DNA from: Scedosporium boydii
Taxonomy: Eukaryota; Ascomycota; Sordariomycetes; Microascales; Microascaceae
Assembly: GCA_002221725.1 (NCBI GenBank)
Contig: NJFT01000029.1
Location: 1-64,000 of the forward strand
DNA length: 64,000 nt
Direction of reading: 5' to 3'
The notes beneath the pieces were generated by a model. That model did no database searches, was not told the origin of the DNA, and saw nothing but the letters and a program-made list of their open reading frames with translations. This document shows positions 10,927 to 22,864 of this stretch, piece by piece (the stretch's first letter is position 1; every line of letters begins with the position of its first letter). Both the position numbers and the translations under genes were made by a program.

Positions 10927-11607
10927 ACCAATCAACAATCTCACGTTTTTCCGGCATGGCGGAGAGGATTAGACCTGGAATATCCCCTCTTTCCCGCCAC
11001 GCCAGTCAGGATCACCCCGCCGCTGGCCTGCATTAAAAGCAATATTCTGCAAGGGAAATGTGGGTGACGGGCCAATTTTACGCAAGTGAGACTGAAGATT
11101 ACTACCTCGGGCTCTAAAAAGGGTCGATCCTTGGGCTGAATACGAGAAGGCCCCTGCAGGAAATTGTGGAACCAGAACCGGATGTTATGGACGCAATAGG
11201 TGAAATGGAGTATCATTCAAGGTGTGCTTTGGTGCGTCTTCAGATTACCTGGCTTTGAGCTGAAGAAATGTGGGTAAGATCGGAGGATTATTTGACCTGG
11301 GCGAGAAGGAAAAAGTACGAGTAATGACGAATGAGATCCGTCGTCGTGCGTGCGGGAGCATTGGAAGCGACATTAGCTTCCAGCGGCAGGATATATGGAT
11401 TCTGGACCAATCGGTACCCTGCCTGCTTGACATTCATCATGACAGGATCAAGAGACGAGACTAAGAGCTGACTCGTAATATAAAGATGACTTTAATATAT
11501 AATCATGCCGAGAGAATTTCAAGTCTCTGTTCCCAGCCATTTGACGACCCAGATTCCTCCTTTCTCCTTCTCGTCGTCGAAGATAATTACAATATTCAGT
11601 AGGCGAG
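10927..11607. other. Intergenic, nothing recognised
   Basis: No exon with domain similarity on either strand; it contains the 3' flank of the methyltransferase and the 5' flank of the secreted-protein gene. Confidence 0.4.
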
Positions 11608-12844
11608 ATGCAGAGCTCTTGGATTGCACGAGTTCCGGTCTTCACCGGTCTGTTCCAGGCCCTTCGCCTGACCTCTCTTGGGCATGCCGCACCGAGTAAG
11701 TCCCCAGACCGCCTGGCCTGCTATAATGAGGAAAAAGGAGCTTGAGATTAGACAGGTCTAACCATAGAAAACCTCAGCTGCCGGAACATGTCCTGATCTG
11801 TCATCGCCTGAGTGCTGCTACGATGCATGGTACTCTTGGACGTCGTCCAAGTCCGTGTTTGAGGAGCTGACTCCCAGCACCTACTGGACGAAGACGACCT
11901 CTACTGAGGTCCCAATCCCCGATCCATCTCTCACTACGCTTTGCGATGGATTTCCGCGCTTGCTCGGCCCGGACTATTCATATTCCACCTTTGTTACCAC
12001 CTTTGACGAGCCTTCCACCACTTGGGTTGGCAATTCATACATCACGCCTGCTCCAGACTGCACCATTAACGAGGCCGATTGCACTCCTTATATGCTCGAC
12101 TACGAGTCTTCCACCTCTGCTTATCAGACCAACAACTCGAACCCTTACCCATTCCACCCTCCATGCACCACCTACTCGGCGTGTCCGGGAGAGGGAGAGG
12201 GCATGTGCAAGATGATTGTCAACGTCGAGACGGTCTACTACTGGCCCGTTACCATGACGGGAGACTTCTGCGGAGACCGATCAACCATCACCAATCCCGA
12301 ACCGACGAAGTCGACCGTCATCGCGGGTACGACCTATGTCTCGCCCAGCGTCTACGTTATCGTCTCCCAGTTGAACCCCGCCAGCTACGCAGCAAGATAC
12401 AAAGCCAAAGATTGCGGCCACGACTTGACCAACAAAGTCTTCAGCGCACACCCCACCGACGTGAGCACGCACTGGGGTCCCCTGAAGCGAAACACCGAGA
12501 CCTTCCGCCAGCTCAACCTCGCCGATCTGAACACCCCAATCCCGGCCACCGCTTACTTCTGGCTCACGGAGCTGCCTAACTGCCAAGCGGACCCAGAGAC
12601 CTGCAAGTCAACGATCAGGACCGATTATCAGCCTTACTTGTCGGCTGCTACCCAGTCCCTGCGCGGCCTGGACCCGGATGAGCTCGCTTACTGCGATCTT
12701 CACCCGAGCCAGCATAATATGCTTGGAGCGCCGACTTGGATTCCCTTGGAGCCTACGCCTGACGACTGGCCGACGCCCACTCCCACTCCTACCGTTGGCC
12801 CACAGGCCGGTACCAATAGTCCTGCAGAGACTGGTACTGCTTGA
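11608..12844 (+). CDS. Secreted Thr/Ser/Pro- and Cys-containing protein, unknown function
   Basis: Two exons. The ATG at 11608 gives a hydrophobic N-terminus (VPVFTGLFQALRLTSL) ending at Ala-Ala-Pro, a likely signal peptide. A GTAAGT intron at 11696-11777 with a TCTAAC branch site then joins in phase to a long exon, total 384 aa. The body is rich in Tyr, Thr and Cys (TCPDLSSPECCYDAWYSW; CTINEADCTPY) and ends in a short Pro/Thr repeat (PTPTPTPTV) without a clear GPI signal. The composition suggests an O-glycosylated extracellular protein. I do not recognise a family. Frame, splice sites and signal peptide support a real gene. Confidence 0.7.
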
Positions 12845-12957
12845 AAGCTGAAGGGAGAGAGATGCTTAATGTCGTCTATGAATCATGGGATTTTCTGAAA
12901 CGCATGGATAGGATGGTTACGAGAAAATAGTGAAGTAAATGAATTGGATGATGAATA

Positions 12958-14233
12958 TTATTCGATTATTCTCGCTTCTGATGACGGTACCCTAGTAGAT
13001 GCGTCTATACCGCTAACTCGAAATGCTTCGCCCGTGTGTACGAAGATGCACCGTGAGGGCTCTAGAGTTCTAGCTGAATCCTGTTTGATCGTATCAGTAT
13101 CATCAAGGCACCTGTATATCAAATGGAGGAGGCTTGGAAAAGGGGGTCGGTACCAATCCATAAACCAGGACAGTGTTCCACCGAGGCTCTTGCAAAGGGC
13201 TTGACTGTTTGTATTGTCCGGGGAGACGTCAGCGGCACACCAGCCGTCGTCACCATATTTATCCGTGTCCGCTCTAAACAGTTTCGCGGCCAGCGCCTTT
13301 GCGAATCCCCGTCCTCGGTAAGCCTCCTGATACATCGTCCGTTAAAATCGTGATCGTGACTGAATAGAGTATAGCACGAGCGGCTATTCGACTTACCTCA
13401 CAGTAAAGACTTGATAGTGAACCGTCAACACCTAGAGCATGGAGTAAATCTTAGATAGATGTCATCTAATAATGCTCAAAGACTTTCTTACCAAGAAACG
13501 CCCACGCAATTGGAGTCTTGTCTCTCGTCTTGATCGTGAGACTGGGCAGTAAAACGAATGTATGCCTATTTATACCCAATGTGTCAGCTCAGAGTTTCTT
13601 ATTTTCCAAGCGGGCAAAGATCCCACACATTTGCCTTGGTAAATACGTCCTGGATATGGCGATTTGGCAGTCTTCGTGCGTTGCTGGGGACCAGTGCAAG
13701 CCATCCGCCAGGTCTAACTCGCCATTTGGCAAGTCCTCCATCCTAAACAGCCACTTATTGGACCCGAGATCCGCCGAATTTGATTTAAACCTGATTCCTT
13801 TCTCTTCCATGACTTCTTGAATGGCTGAATGCAGAGTGCCAACCAAGAGATTCCCGGGGTACGCCATCTCTCCGTCGTAGGCATTCCCAATTCTCCGAGC
13901 TTCTTCAACGACGGCCACGATCTGCTCGGCGCAGACCTCCCGGTCCGAATCCGATACCTTCCCGTCCTCGAGCGTTGAGTAAACCCACATCTGCGTCTCG
14001 GGTGACGTGGCAGGATCTAGAAAGGCCGCCGTGAAGTGGATGGTATCCTTCTCCCCATCTTGACGAAAGGCATCGGGCGGCGTCACGATGATTCTAGAAG
14101 TTAGAGCCAACCCTCCCTTAAAGCGAGTGAACTGCAGCCGGCGGAGGAGGGGTAGGGAATAGGGCAAATGACCGGCGAGAAGGTCGGTGAGGCCCTCGGG
14201 GACGGAGGTAGAAGACAGGACCGTAGGCGGCAT
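12958..14233 (-). CDS. GNAT-family N-acetyltransferase
   Basis: Multi-exon gene starting at the ATG at 14233. The first exon (to about 13630) carries an N-terminal region (LPYSLPLLRRLQFTR) and ends SRTYLPRQ. A short intron with a GTGTGG donor leads to FVLLPSLTIKTRDKTPIAWAFLG. A further intron joins VDGSLSSLYCE, and a third joins EAYRGRGFAKALAAKLF, the acetyl-CoA-binding motif A with R/Q-x-x-G-x-G/A (YRGRGFA). SPDNTNSQALCKSLGG is the following helix typical of FR47-like GNATs. The tail after WFMDWY is poorly conserved-looking and may hide a 42-nt intron, which would not change frame. The acceptor substrate is unknown. Confidence 0.75.
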
Positions 14234-16114
14234 TCTTGAGGCGTTGTCTAGGAAGGGTTCTAATGGAAATCCCGCGGCCTATTTTGTTCCGACTCAAGAT
14301 TGGCCTCCTCGATGCTGCCTCATTTACAAAGGTAGTGAGGGGTTGGGTGTGTCACGAAGCTCGAGCAGGGAGCTCTCATTGATGCCTGTCTTGACGTGAT
14401 TAGCTAAAAATAGCTCGAAAAAGCCGACGTGAATTCCCTTTTTCGTTGGAAATTCGGAATGGGATCCAACACATCACATACGAAAACCATGCCCGTATTT
14501 TGTGACTCAAACAGCTCCACGTCACAGCGTCCTGCCTAAAACAGTTCAGTCACAAACCTATGGTGAAACGGTGCCATTTCAGTGGTGCGACACGGAATTT
14601 GGATCCGAACAATGTCGTTAAAAGCACATTGTGCGGGTGGTTCTTTTGGGAGAAATTTTTAGTTGTGCGAAACAAAGTTCCCCAGTCTCAACTTCGAAGT
14701 AAGTTGGAACCAGGTTCCACTCATCCGAGTAATATTTTCCTTCTCTCATCTTGATAAGTTTCTCACACGAATAAGTACACCGCCGCTCTATTATCATGAC
14801 CAGGTACTTCTTTATCCCGCCATCACTAGCCAGGCTATTTTTAGCACCCGTCTATGGTCTAGGACTCCTCATCAGGCAAACCCGTTGTACTGACGAGCCG
14901 GGCTGTTGTTCGAGAATAATTATACATATAATATACTCTTTCCCCAGGAAACATTAATTGATGAGCCATCAATGCCCTCTCTTGAGCTCAACCGGGTTCT
15001 GTAGCGGCAACATAGATTACCAAGTATTGCCTCGTAAACCATTTTTTGGCGCAATGCTGGTATCACAGACCCGTCTCATTAAGAACTCGCACCAGACCCA
15101 AGTGCAACGGATATTTGCAAGCCACCGCGAGCCTATAGGTTCTCTACTCTCAAATAGGCCGATATTGAACTCTAGGGAGGACTCGATCTGCCTCGTCAAC
15201 AAAAATGCCCGCCAAGAATCGGGCATCGGCACAACTGCTGTAGATTATTTGAACTGATCAGGAGAGTGTTGGACCGCACTGCCTTTGATTAATGGCTCAA
15301 GGTGTGCGGTTTTGAGTGGCAGCAAAGTGAGATTGCTCCAGTTCGACGAATACAATAACGATCAAACAAAAATCACCCTAAGGCGCACCGATACTGCTCA
15401 TGGGCAAAAACGACTTCTCGAACTAGGGACCAGTTCTATTATTAGTCTAAGTCGGGTCTACCCGACACAGGACGGGGTAACCCCAGGAATGCCAAGATCC
15501 GTACCCCAGTTGGCTTTGATCCGCAGGTCATGTCCTCGAATAAAATTAGCGGTTGAGTGGGCTGGCTTGCCTATTCCGACGATGAATAGCCTCCTCCTTG
15601 GTGGCTGTTCAGGTGGCTTCGTCCTTCAACAACACCATCTTTGTAGGAAACACGAACACGACGGAAATTTGCGCTCATATTTCGAAACGGCCCGACTTTT
15701 TTTTACGAGTTGGGTCAGGTTATGACTTGGCCCCTGACTGAAGGAAGTTCGATTAATTCGAGGTCCGACGAACCAGATGGTCTCACAAAGTGCCCATGCC
15801 ACGGACAAGCCAGCAAGACGAGCGCCGCAGACACAGAAGTGGGTCGGTCTCCAGACTTTGCCCCGACATATAGAACTAGAATCCAGATCCTTTTAACGCC
15901 GAGAACCATCGGAAGGATGAAAATGGCATGAGGGTTAACAATCGAAAGGCAGAGGGAAGTTGACTAAAGAAAATCATTCGGATGGCATGTATAAAGAGTC
16001 TCCCGTTCCCTTTCAACGTAGAATTATCCATTTCAAATCCAAGCGTGTCGAAAATTACAAGCGTCTCCGCTACACTCTCTATCGCTCAACAGTTACCTTT
16101 TCCAGAAGACCAAA
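14234..16114. other. 1.9-kb gene-poor interval
   Basis: No recognisable coding exon, RNA gene or repeat on either strand; short open frames are uncorrelated with any domain. The last 130 bases are the promoter of the small secreted protein. Confidence 0.4.
15990..15995 (+). promoter_or_regulatory. TATA box of the small secreted protein gene
   Basis: TATAAA 125 bases upstream of the ATG at 16115, followed by pyrimidine-rich leader. Confidence 0.4.
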
Positions 16115-16702
16115 ATGTCCAAGTCTTGCATTCTTTCTTTCTTGGCCTTATTTACCCTCATTGCTGCCATTGCAGCCACCCCCATTGCCCAGGACATCAA
16201 CCTGGACGAGAACCCTTGGGAATTCGAGGACGATGACGTCTCCCTAGACAACAGCACAGAGTCCCATCTCGTCGCTCGGGACCCCAAGCATTTCAGAATC
16301 TTCCGGGTCCGTTTCTACACCCAGTCCTGCGGGATCAACGGCGAAAACTGCGTCGACGCCAGCAACGACATAATGAAGATCCACACAGACTGCAATGGTG
16401 GTAGCTGCCACGGCGAGAAATGGTTCGAATATGACTCCGAAAAGCGCCTCTGCGACCAGGAATTCAACGTCTGCGGCACGAAGTATTGGATCAAGTACAC
16501 GGGAAAGGAATGGAGCTGCATGAGACTGACTCTGTTCGCCAACATCAAGGGCTCCCACCACGGGAAGACGTACGGCTACTTGATGCGGGGCCAAGAGAAG
16601 GTTGGGACTTGCTATGTCGATACGAAGAGGTGGTACGGCAAGTCATGCAGTGTCTTTGGTTCTTCGGACTTTTGGTCCGTTGTGCAGTGTTTCTTTGATT
16701 AA
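16115..16702 (+). CDS. Small secreted cysteine-rich protein (effector-like)
   Basis: Intronless, 195 aa. The N-terminal signal peptide (CILSFLALFTLIAAIAATPIA) is followed by an acidic pro-like stretch (NLDENPWEFEDDD) and LVARD, which may mark a processing site. The remaining domain holds ten cysteines (for example TQSCGINGENC, GGSCHGEKW, RLCDQEFNVCG), enough for five disulfides, and is rich in aromatic residues and Lys. No known family recognised. Size, signal peptide and cysteine density match fungal effectors or antimicrobial proteins; function is inference only. Confidence 0.8.
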   Translation: MSKSCILSFLALFTLIAAIAATPIAQDINLDENPWEFEDDDVSLDNSTESHLVARDPKHFRIFRVRFYTQSCGINGENCVDASNDIMKIHTDCNGGSCHGEKWFEYDSEKRLCDQEFNVCGTKYWIKYTGKEWSCMRLTLFANIKGSHHGKTYGYLMRGQEKVGTCYVDTKRWYGKSCSVFGSSDFWSVVQCFFD

Positions 16703-17111
16703 GTGTTGTCCGCCGAAGGCGGGATAAATGGGATTAATAGATCTTGTTACGATGAGACAGACGAGATGGTGGAGCCGTATTTTGGCAGGTTAACTGGAGG
16801 AAGACCTCACTGGGTTCCGTAGCTGGTCGTTTCCGCTCGTAACGCTAATAACACCGGACGCGTGTCCCTCGATCTGTTTCCGTGCAAGTGGTGTAAGTGG
16901 ATGTTGATACCGCAAGTTGGTTAAGCTTAGGAAAATGGAAGGAGCGATTTTGACACCGTCTTGGTTCCTAGAGATCATAACGACGCATCACGACATCTAA
17001 TGCATGCTCGGGCAGCTAAACTTCCGAGTTCATTGTGTTGTCAACAACACGACATGTCCACAAACAACACCAAAGAGGCCAATCAAACATTATCCCAACA
17101 TCGTCCCAATC
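16703..17111. other. Intergenic, nothing recognised
   Basis: 3' flank of the secreted protein and 5' flank of the DUF6604-like pseudogene; no further feature seen. Confidence 0.4.
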
Positions 17112-17938
17112 ATGCCGACTCACAGTTCGTACATCCCATATAAGCGGGACACAGCCTTCTTATTACGATGGCTGATTCAAACCTCCAATGCGATGACCAG
17201 TTCCCAACCAGCCACCAAGGAGCCTCCCAACCCCCGACCATAAACCCCAAGCAGAAAAGGACTGTGTAAGACTTTGTGGTGATGGCGGAGATCATCTCGA
17301 GCCATGCCCAACCCATCCATCCGAGCATTCTTCGCCTCTTCGAAACAGTGATAGTTGCCCGCACAAACGTATACCACGACTTTCAGCGACAAGCAGCCTT
17401 TGACCTTAGGATAAGGAAGGGTAATTATACCCACAAATTTTTTATCGACGTATTGTTGAGAGCTTATCAGATCTTGGGTGGCGAACGATTGACAACTTCT
17501 CGAACCGATGCCAAGGACGAAACTACAGAGAGCGCCAGGGAGATGCTGCCAGGAAATCGGTTTGCCGTGTTGGCTCTAGATGATGAAGAGGACGACCGAG
17601 ATGAAGCAACAGCAGAAGAACGAGCCACCACCCATCCTCCAACGAGGACAGAGTCCCGGCCTGGCAATGGCAAAAGTAAGGGAAAGAAGGCGAGGCGGCA
17701 CTGGCCGGCAAGCTTTACATTTGGCAGACAACCCAGAATCGGTCATAGTTGTGGAGGACTGAAGTTGCATGAGGCGGATGAAAGGGGACGCGGAGGAAAC
17801 TGTATATTTACCTGGGGGGAGCCTGATAGAATACAACTTGCCACGCTATGTAGGCCAAAGAGGAATGGTATTACTGAAGAAATGCGAGAGTATGGTGATA
17901 CAGAATGCTTATCCAGCTGTCGTGGTGAATGGGTATAG
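17112..17938 (+). pseudogene. DUF6604-like gene, frameshifted and with a stop codon
   Basis: The first frame from the ATG at 17112 reads SSYIPYKRDTAFLLRWL, the conserved opening (Y-x2-YK-x-DT-x3-WL) of fungal DUF6604 proteins. That frame stops at 17241. The homologous continuation is in another frame: TINPKQKRTV, then an in-frame TAA at 17267-17269, then DFVVMAEIISSHAQ and a helical region ending FFIDVLLRAYQIL, which fits the rest of the domain (the N-x2-H-x2-FI pattern is visible in NYTHKFFIDVL). An acidic/basic low-complexity tail (LDDEEDDRDEATAEE; KSKGKKARR) runs to 17938. A canonical GTAAGA at 17265 could be an intron donor, but no acceptor would keep the conserved segment. Function of the family is unknown. 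Confidence 0.6.
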
Positions 17939-18418
17939 CTATTTTTCAAAGATTCTATCGTGAGTAGGCCTGTTTCTCTTCTTCCTCCTGGGCCCTGTAA
18001 ACCAGTAATTTTGACGAAAGAGGCATGGCCCTGCGGCTGACGTTTCAAGTATCCGAACCTTGACCCGGTGTGAGTGTACGGAGACACTTACGAACAAACA
18101 TCATGGAGCTCCGTTATTCCTCTCTTCACAATTTATCTTCATATTCGAATATATCCACCGCATAGGGCGGGCAACATGTAGCGGCCCACTGACGAGAGGC
18201 ATATTCCCAAAAATTAGAATTCCGTTAATCCGGGCGGGGACTTGGCATTTTCCGCTGCTTGATTTGATATTTCATTCAGCATCCACGACCGGTAGTTCGA
18301 ATGGAAGGGGACTGATTTAGTACTGCCTAGAGACTCTTGAGACGGGCTATCCGGGACCCAAATCTGTTATACCGGGGGTTGACGACGTATCTGTTCTTAC
18401 CGTCTCACTCGTGGACAG

Positions 18419-18867
18419 GCTACCACTACAGGGGACCGGCTCTTCAACGCCTCCAAGACTCTACAGTACATCAACCAAGAAAATTGGGACCCGATCGCTG
18501 CCAAGGAACGCGACTCTCGCGAGGCTCTAAAGCACGCGGCCGATGCCTACCTCGATTTATGGGGCACCCCCGATGCTCCAGTTCCGTTCGGTGAACCTTG
18601 CGCCAGGCTTGAAGGAAGCGCTTACACTGCCAAGGGAGGACCGACAGATCCATGCTCCGTGGGGATCCCCCGGGAGATCAACCGCCGGTGTTGGGCCGGC
18701 GCCATGTTATTGGTGAGCCTGCCGGGTCGATTAACGTCCCTTGCATGTTTGAGACGATAAAAAACGCGCCTGGTAGCCATGACGTTTGTCTGGAAAATGG
18801 GAAGCTACGGTATGTTCATACCATGACGGTGATGCGAGACCTCGATGCTGAGGTGGGCGGGGAATAA
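18419..18867 (+). pseudogene. DUF8021-like secreted-protein gene fragment, frameshifted
   Basis: From 18419 one frame reads ATTTGDRLFNASKTLQYI, then ADAYLDLWGTPDAPVPFGEPCARLEGSAYT, the Cys-x-Arg-x-Glu-Gly core of DUF8021, and SVGIPREINRR. The expected next segment (GEPAGSINV ... LENGKLRYVHTMTV) continues in a different frame from about 18700 to the TAA at 18865. The frame change falls in GGTGTTGGGCCGGCG, consistent with a roughly 11-base insertion. No in-frame ATG start with signal peptide was found upstream, so the 5' end also seems lost. Confidence 0.6.
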
Positions 18868-18989
18868 TGGTCGGTGAAGACGGCGAGAGAGAGTCTGAGA
18901 ATATTCTATTCCTTCGGGTTGGGGAATTGAACGAGATACAGAACTACTATTCAACCCTGGACTCTGGCACAATTATGTCCTTGTTCCCT

Positions 18990-19740
18990 CTAAGCGTTGT
19001 AGAACTGTCCTATGCTGCGATTCACTCCAAATTCTAATGGCACCAATGAAACTTCATTGACGAATTCAGGGTCAAAGTTCTCCAAGCAGTAGTGTGCAAT
19101 CATGTCCATTCCTTCACCTGGTTAGTCCTTCTTGCACGTAGAAGAGGGGTAGAGATTAGAACGTACCGGCACCAGCTCCTCCAGAGGTCCACAGCTCACC
19201 CTTCCTATCCGAACCATCGTAGGGCTTCTCATCTACGACCCATCGTTGATCAAGCCATTCAGCTTCGGGATGGAGCTTTCGCGCGACTGGAAGGGTACCC
19301 CTATTCGTGGTAACCTTGCTGCCCTTCAGAACACCAGCCTCTGCAATCCACATAGCACCAATACAAGTGGTGAACCAGACCGGGACCTTGGGGTACGCCT
19401 CTTGGATGAACTTTGTCGCCTGCGGTGTGCGCAGCGAAGGAAGAGAACCGCCAGTAAGAACGATGTCGAGATCCCGGGGACAGTCGTCGTAGGTGACATT
19501 GGGCTTGATCATGACAGACGGCGTCATGAAGGCGAGATCGAGCGTGGTGGCTATGTAGAAGAATTCCATGGGAATGGCTTGTTCCTTGTATTTTTCTCTG
19601 GAAGGGTCCAGTGAGATTACGGCGTTGATGTACGTCTCGGAGAGGTTGCCGAGGATGTCGATGCCCATGATGTCGCTCAACTGGACACCTTCCATCATGA
19701 CGCCGATGCGAAGCGTCTTTTTGGTGGCTGGGGAGCTCAT
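18990..19740 (-). CDS. DJ-1/PfpI (GATase1-like) family protein
   Basis: Two exons (19740-19167 and 19117-18990, a 49-nt GTACGT...CAG intron) encode 233 aa in one frame. The N-terminus LRIGVMMEGVQLSDIMGIDIL is the usual first strand and helix. DIVLTGGSLPSL matches the G-G loop. The nucleophile-elbow cysteine is in VWFTTCIGAMWIAEAG (Cys126), with TTNRGTLPVARKL downstream where class members have a T-x-H-type motif. The C-terminus (VSLVPLEFGV) closes the fold. Fungal members are often called ThiJ/PfpI; activities include glyoxalase- or isonitrile-hydratase-like reactions, not decidable here. A longer upstream frame exists but the ATG at 19740 fits the fold best. Confidence 0.85.
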
Positions 19741-20430
19741 ATTTGCAATGGTTTTGGGATGTGAAAATGAGGAAAGAAGAGGACTAGTGTCGCTTGGATC
19801 AAAATTTCTCCCATGATAGAAGTTGATGGCGTTTGTTAAATAGACTTGAAACTGGCAACTATTACCCTTGTTTACATTTCCGATCCTGCTCGGGGACAAA
19901 TGATTCATTCAAGCTTTGTTTACTAAGACCGCGCCTTGCCGGCACCGATGAGACATGAAGTTGATAGTTACCGGTTAGATTAGGTCCAGTAAGGTTTGCT
20001 CTATCGGCGCAAAAAGAGCCCGAGACTGGTCGAAAAATTATGCAGCTCCGAGAGGCGTCGGATCAAACCTCCACTCACGAGTCACGAGTACATCCGAGGA
20101 AGCCGCTGGGGAACAGCGGAACAAGCGGAGAGACCGGTTCTCCTCATCTGGGCTTCAATTCCATAAGGTGAGCTACCAGTACGCTTGTATGCCGATTTAC
20201 CCCCTCTGCATCATCACCGAAGCCCCATACAACTCTGAAAAGACAACGTCTAACAAGTTCAATGTTGTTTTCAGTAGTGGAGTAAACGAGTAAACCGGCT
20301 TTCCCACAACGAGACCCACGAACCCCGCCACTGTTTAATGTGCCGTTCCTTATTCAACTGCAGTCTTATCTTGTTTGTGCGTCATCCTAGCCAGAGCATT
20401 TCTTCCCCTGGAGTAATCGATGCCGCATGG
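19741..20430. other. Intergenic, nothing recognised
   Basis: No exon with domain similarity; it contains the promoter side of the DJ-1 gene and the 3' flank of the GNAT pseudogene. Confidence 0.4.
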
Positions 20431-20976
20431 TCATTCCTGTCCAAGTTCCTTCTCCATCTCCACAAAACACAACTCATCTGGGAAAGTCCTGCCATCCACG
20501 TGTCGGGGTAGAAAAGGCGTCAGCTCGCCCGTCTTTCGGTAGCCGCAGCGTATATACCAGGCAATAAGCTGCGGGCGCATCGAAAGGGCATTCAGCTCGG
20601 CTTTCGTAGCTCCCCAAGCCGTTTAGCAGTAGTCTTCGGCATAGGCCAGGACTCGGCGTCCGATGCCCGCGCGATGGTGATGTGGATCGACGGCAATCAT
20701 GGAAAGACGAGCGACTTTTGGAATGCGGTTTCGAATACCAATTGTGGCGATGATTGAGTCCTTATTATCAGTGGCGATTAGAATCGCGCTGTCGGGCATC
20801 GTAATTTGGGCGGCAATCTCGTCGGCGCCAATGCGAAAATGCCTGGAAATCTCCATGTCCCCTGTCCAGTCTTGTCTGCTATCTTCAGCACGGAAGGCAT
20901 TTTGTATCAGGGTTTGAAGTTGGGGGACATCGTCGAGAGTCGCGACCCGGAATCGGAGGTCAATACTTGGTGCCAT
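20431..20976 (-). pseudogene. GNAT acetyltransferase with internal TAA
   Basis: The ATG at 20976 opens MAPSIDLRFRVATLDDVPQL, a typical GNAT N-terminus. IAVDPHHHRAGIGRRVLAYAE is motif A with R/Q-x-x-G-x-G/A (HRAGIG). The frame then meets TAA at 20625-20623, but the same frame stays open for another 63 codons. These carry the conserved GNAT C-terminus (LNALSMRPQLIAWYIRCGYRKTGE) up to TGA at 20431. No intron with GT-AG could skip the TAA. A single nonsense change has therefore removed the last third of the fold, including motif B. The truncated product would be 117 aa and probably inactive. Confidence 0.8.
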
Positions 20977-21492
20977 TCTAATGTGTCCTTTGCGATGCAG
21001 GAGCTGGTGGGGGGAGGGTATTCGGGCATGGAAGATTGTGAGATTGTCAAGGAGTGAATTTCCTCGAGGGGGGCCGATACACCAACATCTGTTTTTATAC
21101 ATTTATTGTCTTATGCCTAGGAAAGGGCGTCATCGACGTGCAAATGACATGACTGACGCCGACCCAGGGTCTTGGCTTCTGAATCCCCGATCCTACCACG
21201 GAATCCGAGCCGAGGATGCTATTGGTTATTCATGGCTTCCTTCTTTCTGCTCACCTCATCTCGGGACTTTGGCATCTCTCTTTCCTTGTTCAGATTGACC
21301 CCGGCAACAGGCAACCTTGTTTCCCGCCGTGCTCCACTGAATCACTCTCCAACTGAAATGCGGATATGTCTGTTGACGGCCCCGGTCGGCCGGCCTGAGC
21401 TGCCGAACTTCGTGCCAAATGGGGTACCGCGTTTCTTCGTCGCCAAGGAAATTTCCCTCCCTCACAACAACATTGATTCCCAACTTCCCACC
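20977..21492. other. Intergenic, divergent promoters
   Basis: About 0.5 kb between the start codons of the minus-strand GNAT pseudogene and the plus-strand F-box pseudogene. No motif recognised. Confidence 0.4.
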
Positions 21493-22864
21493 ATGTCCTT
21501 GGTTCAACGCGATAGCAAAACCGTTTCGATGTCTTCCGATAGTAAAGACCAGGATTCGCCGCTCCCTTCCATGCGATGCGAAAACATCCTGGAAACACTC
21601 CCACTACTTGTGATGGACGGTATCAACCGCCATCTCTCACTGGCCGATGTTAAGAACCTCCGCACGGCTTGCCCGAGCCTAGGAGAGACGTTAGCGCCAA
21701 ACCCAGAGTTTAGGCGTTGTTTTGCTCATCGCAATGTTACTCTGACTCGCCAGTCTCCGACTCCGGAACGACATAGCTTGTACAAAGCACCTCGCCAAAT
21801 TTGTACAATCGATCACTGTTACCACGATAGACTACCAGGCCTGGCAAATCCCTGAGAGCGTCTGGCCCCCTGATCGTCGAACCCCGACCCCTTACCGTTG
21901 GCTACCAGAACTCCAACTCGAACAAGACGAAATGGCGGCCGGCGGAACAGACCTCGGCATGTTAAGTTCCGCATTGGCCAAGTTCTCTCACACATCCGAA
22001 ATCAAAGTCGCCCTTTGGACAGATTCTATTGTTCCGGGTTGCTACGGCTCAATCATTCGCGTCAAAAACTCATCTGAGGAGACAAGTTCTTATTTACCCC
22101 CGATTCAGCATACTGTCGAAGTTGTGATGAGGGCAATGTGCGAAAGCGGGACTCGACCCCATAAACTCACATTGATGTCAGATACGCACCCTCCGTGGGC
22201 CATGGATGTATTGCGACTCCATAGCGTAGTCATGAATCTTCCTCATCAAAGCTTAGTTCACTCGCTCGGGGGTTTAACGTCGCTCAACGTCAATCTCGCG
22301 GACCCCGGTATGGACTCAATATGGTCGTCTCTAATCAAGCCATCGTCTGTTATCATCGATTGGGCCACCACACCCGAACCTAGTTCCGCTCTCAGAAGTC
22401 TTTTCTCTTGTTGTGCTGATACGCTAGAGGAGCTACACTTGGGCTGGCATGGCAAAACATCTGATGAGCAGAGCTTACGAGCCTTTACTTCAATATCTGC
22501 ACTAAGCTTTCCCCGCCTGCGTCGGTGCACTATTTGCGAGCTCGGCGTTTCCGGAGAGGCTATTCAGGCATTTCTTCGCGGTTGTTATCGTTTAGAAGCG
22601 TTGACACTACAATTCTTAACTGTATACCCGCGCCAAAGCCCCCGGGCCGTCTGGGGTCCGATTTTTGCCGTAGTCAGCGGTCCGCGCCGGAAGGTCACAT
22701 CTTTGAGGGTTCTGGAGATTGACATGCTCCGCTCGGCGGACATGGTTACTATCGATCGTGGCACGGGAGTCATTACGACATCAGCAACATTCGGGGCATC
22801 GGAATTGCAACATGGCCCGGACCCGTTTCCATCTGAGGCTTTTGTCTGGGGAGCCGTGGAATAA
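21493..22864 (+). pseudogene. F-box/LRR-like protein gene with frameshift
   Basis: The ATG at 21493 leads to an F-box-like helix set (ILETLPLLVMDGINRHL; ADVKNLRTACPSLGETL). The frame derails after NVTLTRQS near 21755 and stops at 21855. A frame shifted by one base takes over with DIACTKHLAKFVQSITVTTID, the expected continuation, and remains open to 22864. There it encodes a leucine-rich region (LTSLNVNLADPGMDSIW; ADTLEELHLGWHG; LEALTLQFL; SLRVLEIDML). The region between has only a 24-nt GT-AG option, too short for an intron. F-box proteins recruit substrates to SCF ubiquitin ligases, and this architecture is common and fast-evolving in fungi. A sequencing error is possible but not needed. Confidence 0.65.
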
